From JAUWQU01 sp964605095 (GTDB lineage: Bacteria; Planctomycetota; Phycisphaerae; SM23-33): a stretch of 19,561 nt of DNA. The position numbers were made by a program, and so were the translations under genes. Shown piece after piece: positions 19,096 to 19,561 of the stretch (its first letter is position 1; each line of letters starts with the position of its first letter). Where the stretch lies: assembly GCA_964605095.1 (NCBI GenBank), contig CAZSBS010000067.1, positions 1 through 19,561 of the forward strand. The letters are read 5' to 3'. The notes beneath the pieces are model-generated. The model worked only from the letters and a program-made list of their open reading frames with translations, was not told the origin of the DNA and searched no databases.

Positions 19096-19208
19096 TCCTG
19101 TCGCGGTGTGCGAGATGGAACCGGTAGAAAAGAGGCAAGGAACGACGGCATTTGGACCTGCTATCCCTACATATCCTATAGTTACGCCTCCCTGTGGCGG
19201 CGAGCCGA

Positions 19209-19561
19209 TCAGGCTAGCGGGCTGACCAGCTTGGACGAGTCGTCCGCGACCCGTCGCAGCCAGCTGCGATCCTTCCACTGCTCCAGGAATGGCACGGATC
19301 TGGCCATGTACTGGTCCTGGATTTCCCGCAGGGCCTTCACTGCCGTCGCCGTGTAGAATATCAGCTTCGCCTCGATATCCAGACGAAACGACCGGACGTC
19401 GAAGTTCGCCGAGCCCACCATGCCGATCTCGTCGTCCACGGTCATGGACTTGGCATGGAGGAACCCGTCGCGGTAACAATGCACGTGTACCTTCGTGTCG
19501 GTGAGCTCGGCCGAGTAGGCCCGTCCGGCCGCGTCGGCCAGGCGCGAGTCGGAATGGGCCG
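19209..19561 (-). CDS. cls: Cardiolipin synthase / phospholipase D family protein, 5' end cut by window edge
   Basis: The frame is open from the right edge to a TGA at 19211-19209, giving 116 visible C-terminal residues. It contains HSDSRLADAAGRAYSAEL, typical of ClsA-type enzymes just before the second active site. The second HKD motif follows: H-A-K-S-M-T-V-D, then GSANFDVRSF. These residues form half of the catalytic site. Cardiolipin synthases join two phosphatidylglycerol molecules at the inner membrane. The N-terminal membrane helices and the first HKD motif lie outside the window, so another PLD-family enzyme cannot be fully excluded. It reads in the same direction as the copper operon but is separated from it by 214 bp and that operon's own promoter, with no strong terminator between them. 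Confidence 0.88.
   Translation of the reverse strand, partial: AHSDSRLADAAGRAYSAELTDTKVHVHCYRDGFLHAKSMTVDDEIGMVGSANFDVRSFRLDIEAKLIFYTATAVKALREIQDQYMARSVPFLEQWKDRSWLRRVADDSSKLVSPLA

Overview
This is a G+C-rich bacterial window. The sequence implies a diderm (Gram-negative type) organism, because it encodes a cyclic glucan synthase whose product is normally periplasmic. The transposase type and the gene mix look to me most like environmental Planctomycetota (Phycisphaerae-like). That placement is a weak inference: there is no rRNA or tRNA here and no phylogenetic marker gene was recognised.

Layout from left to right. (1) 1-1127 (minus strand): the N-terminal three quarters of an rve-type (IS481/IS3-like) transposase that runs off the left edge, with its upstream terminal region and a tandemly doubled 52-bp end repeat. 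(2) 1329-3629 (plus): an MMPL/RND-type transporter. (3) 3848-5766 (plus): a two-gene operon of GNAT-like acyltransferases behind a good sigma70-type promoter. About half of its arginine codons are AGA/AGG, unlike both neighbours, so it looks acquired. (4) 5767-6849: a gene-poor kilobase with two small hairpins, a nested 9/24-bp tandem repeat and a decayed second copy of the same insertion-sequence end. (5) 6850-15621 (plus): one giant gene for a cyclic beta-1,2-glucan synthase (NdvB/ChvB type). (6) 19561-15735 (minus): the 3' end of a cardiolipin synthase/phospholipase D gene, then a copper-handling operon of three genes: a DUF302 protein, a Met/His-rich membrane protein overlapping it by 4 nt, and a Cu(I)-exporting P-type ATPase. 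The glucan synthase and the copper operon converge across a gap of about 110 bp with no clear terminator.

How the genes relate. Most of the products work at the cell envelope: lipid or hydrophobic substrate transport (MMPL), periplasmic glucan, phospholipid synthesis and copper efflux. Only two sets look like real co-transcribed units: the GNAT pair and the DUF302/membrane protein/CopA set. The rest looks like independent genes brought together in a region disturbed by insertion sequences. The least explained items are the foreign-looking GNAT pair, with a G8 tract in its second gene, and the small Met/His-rich membrane protein of the copper operon. I found no CRISPR array, phage module or recognisable defence system.
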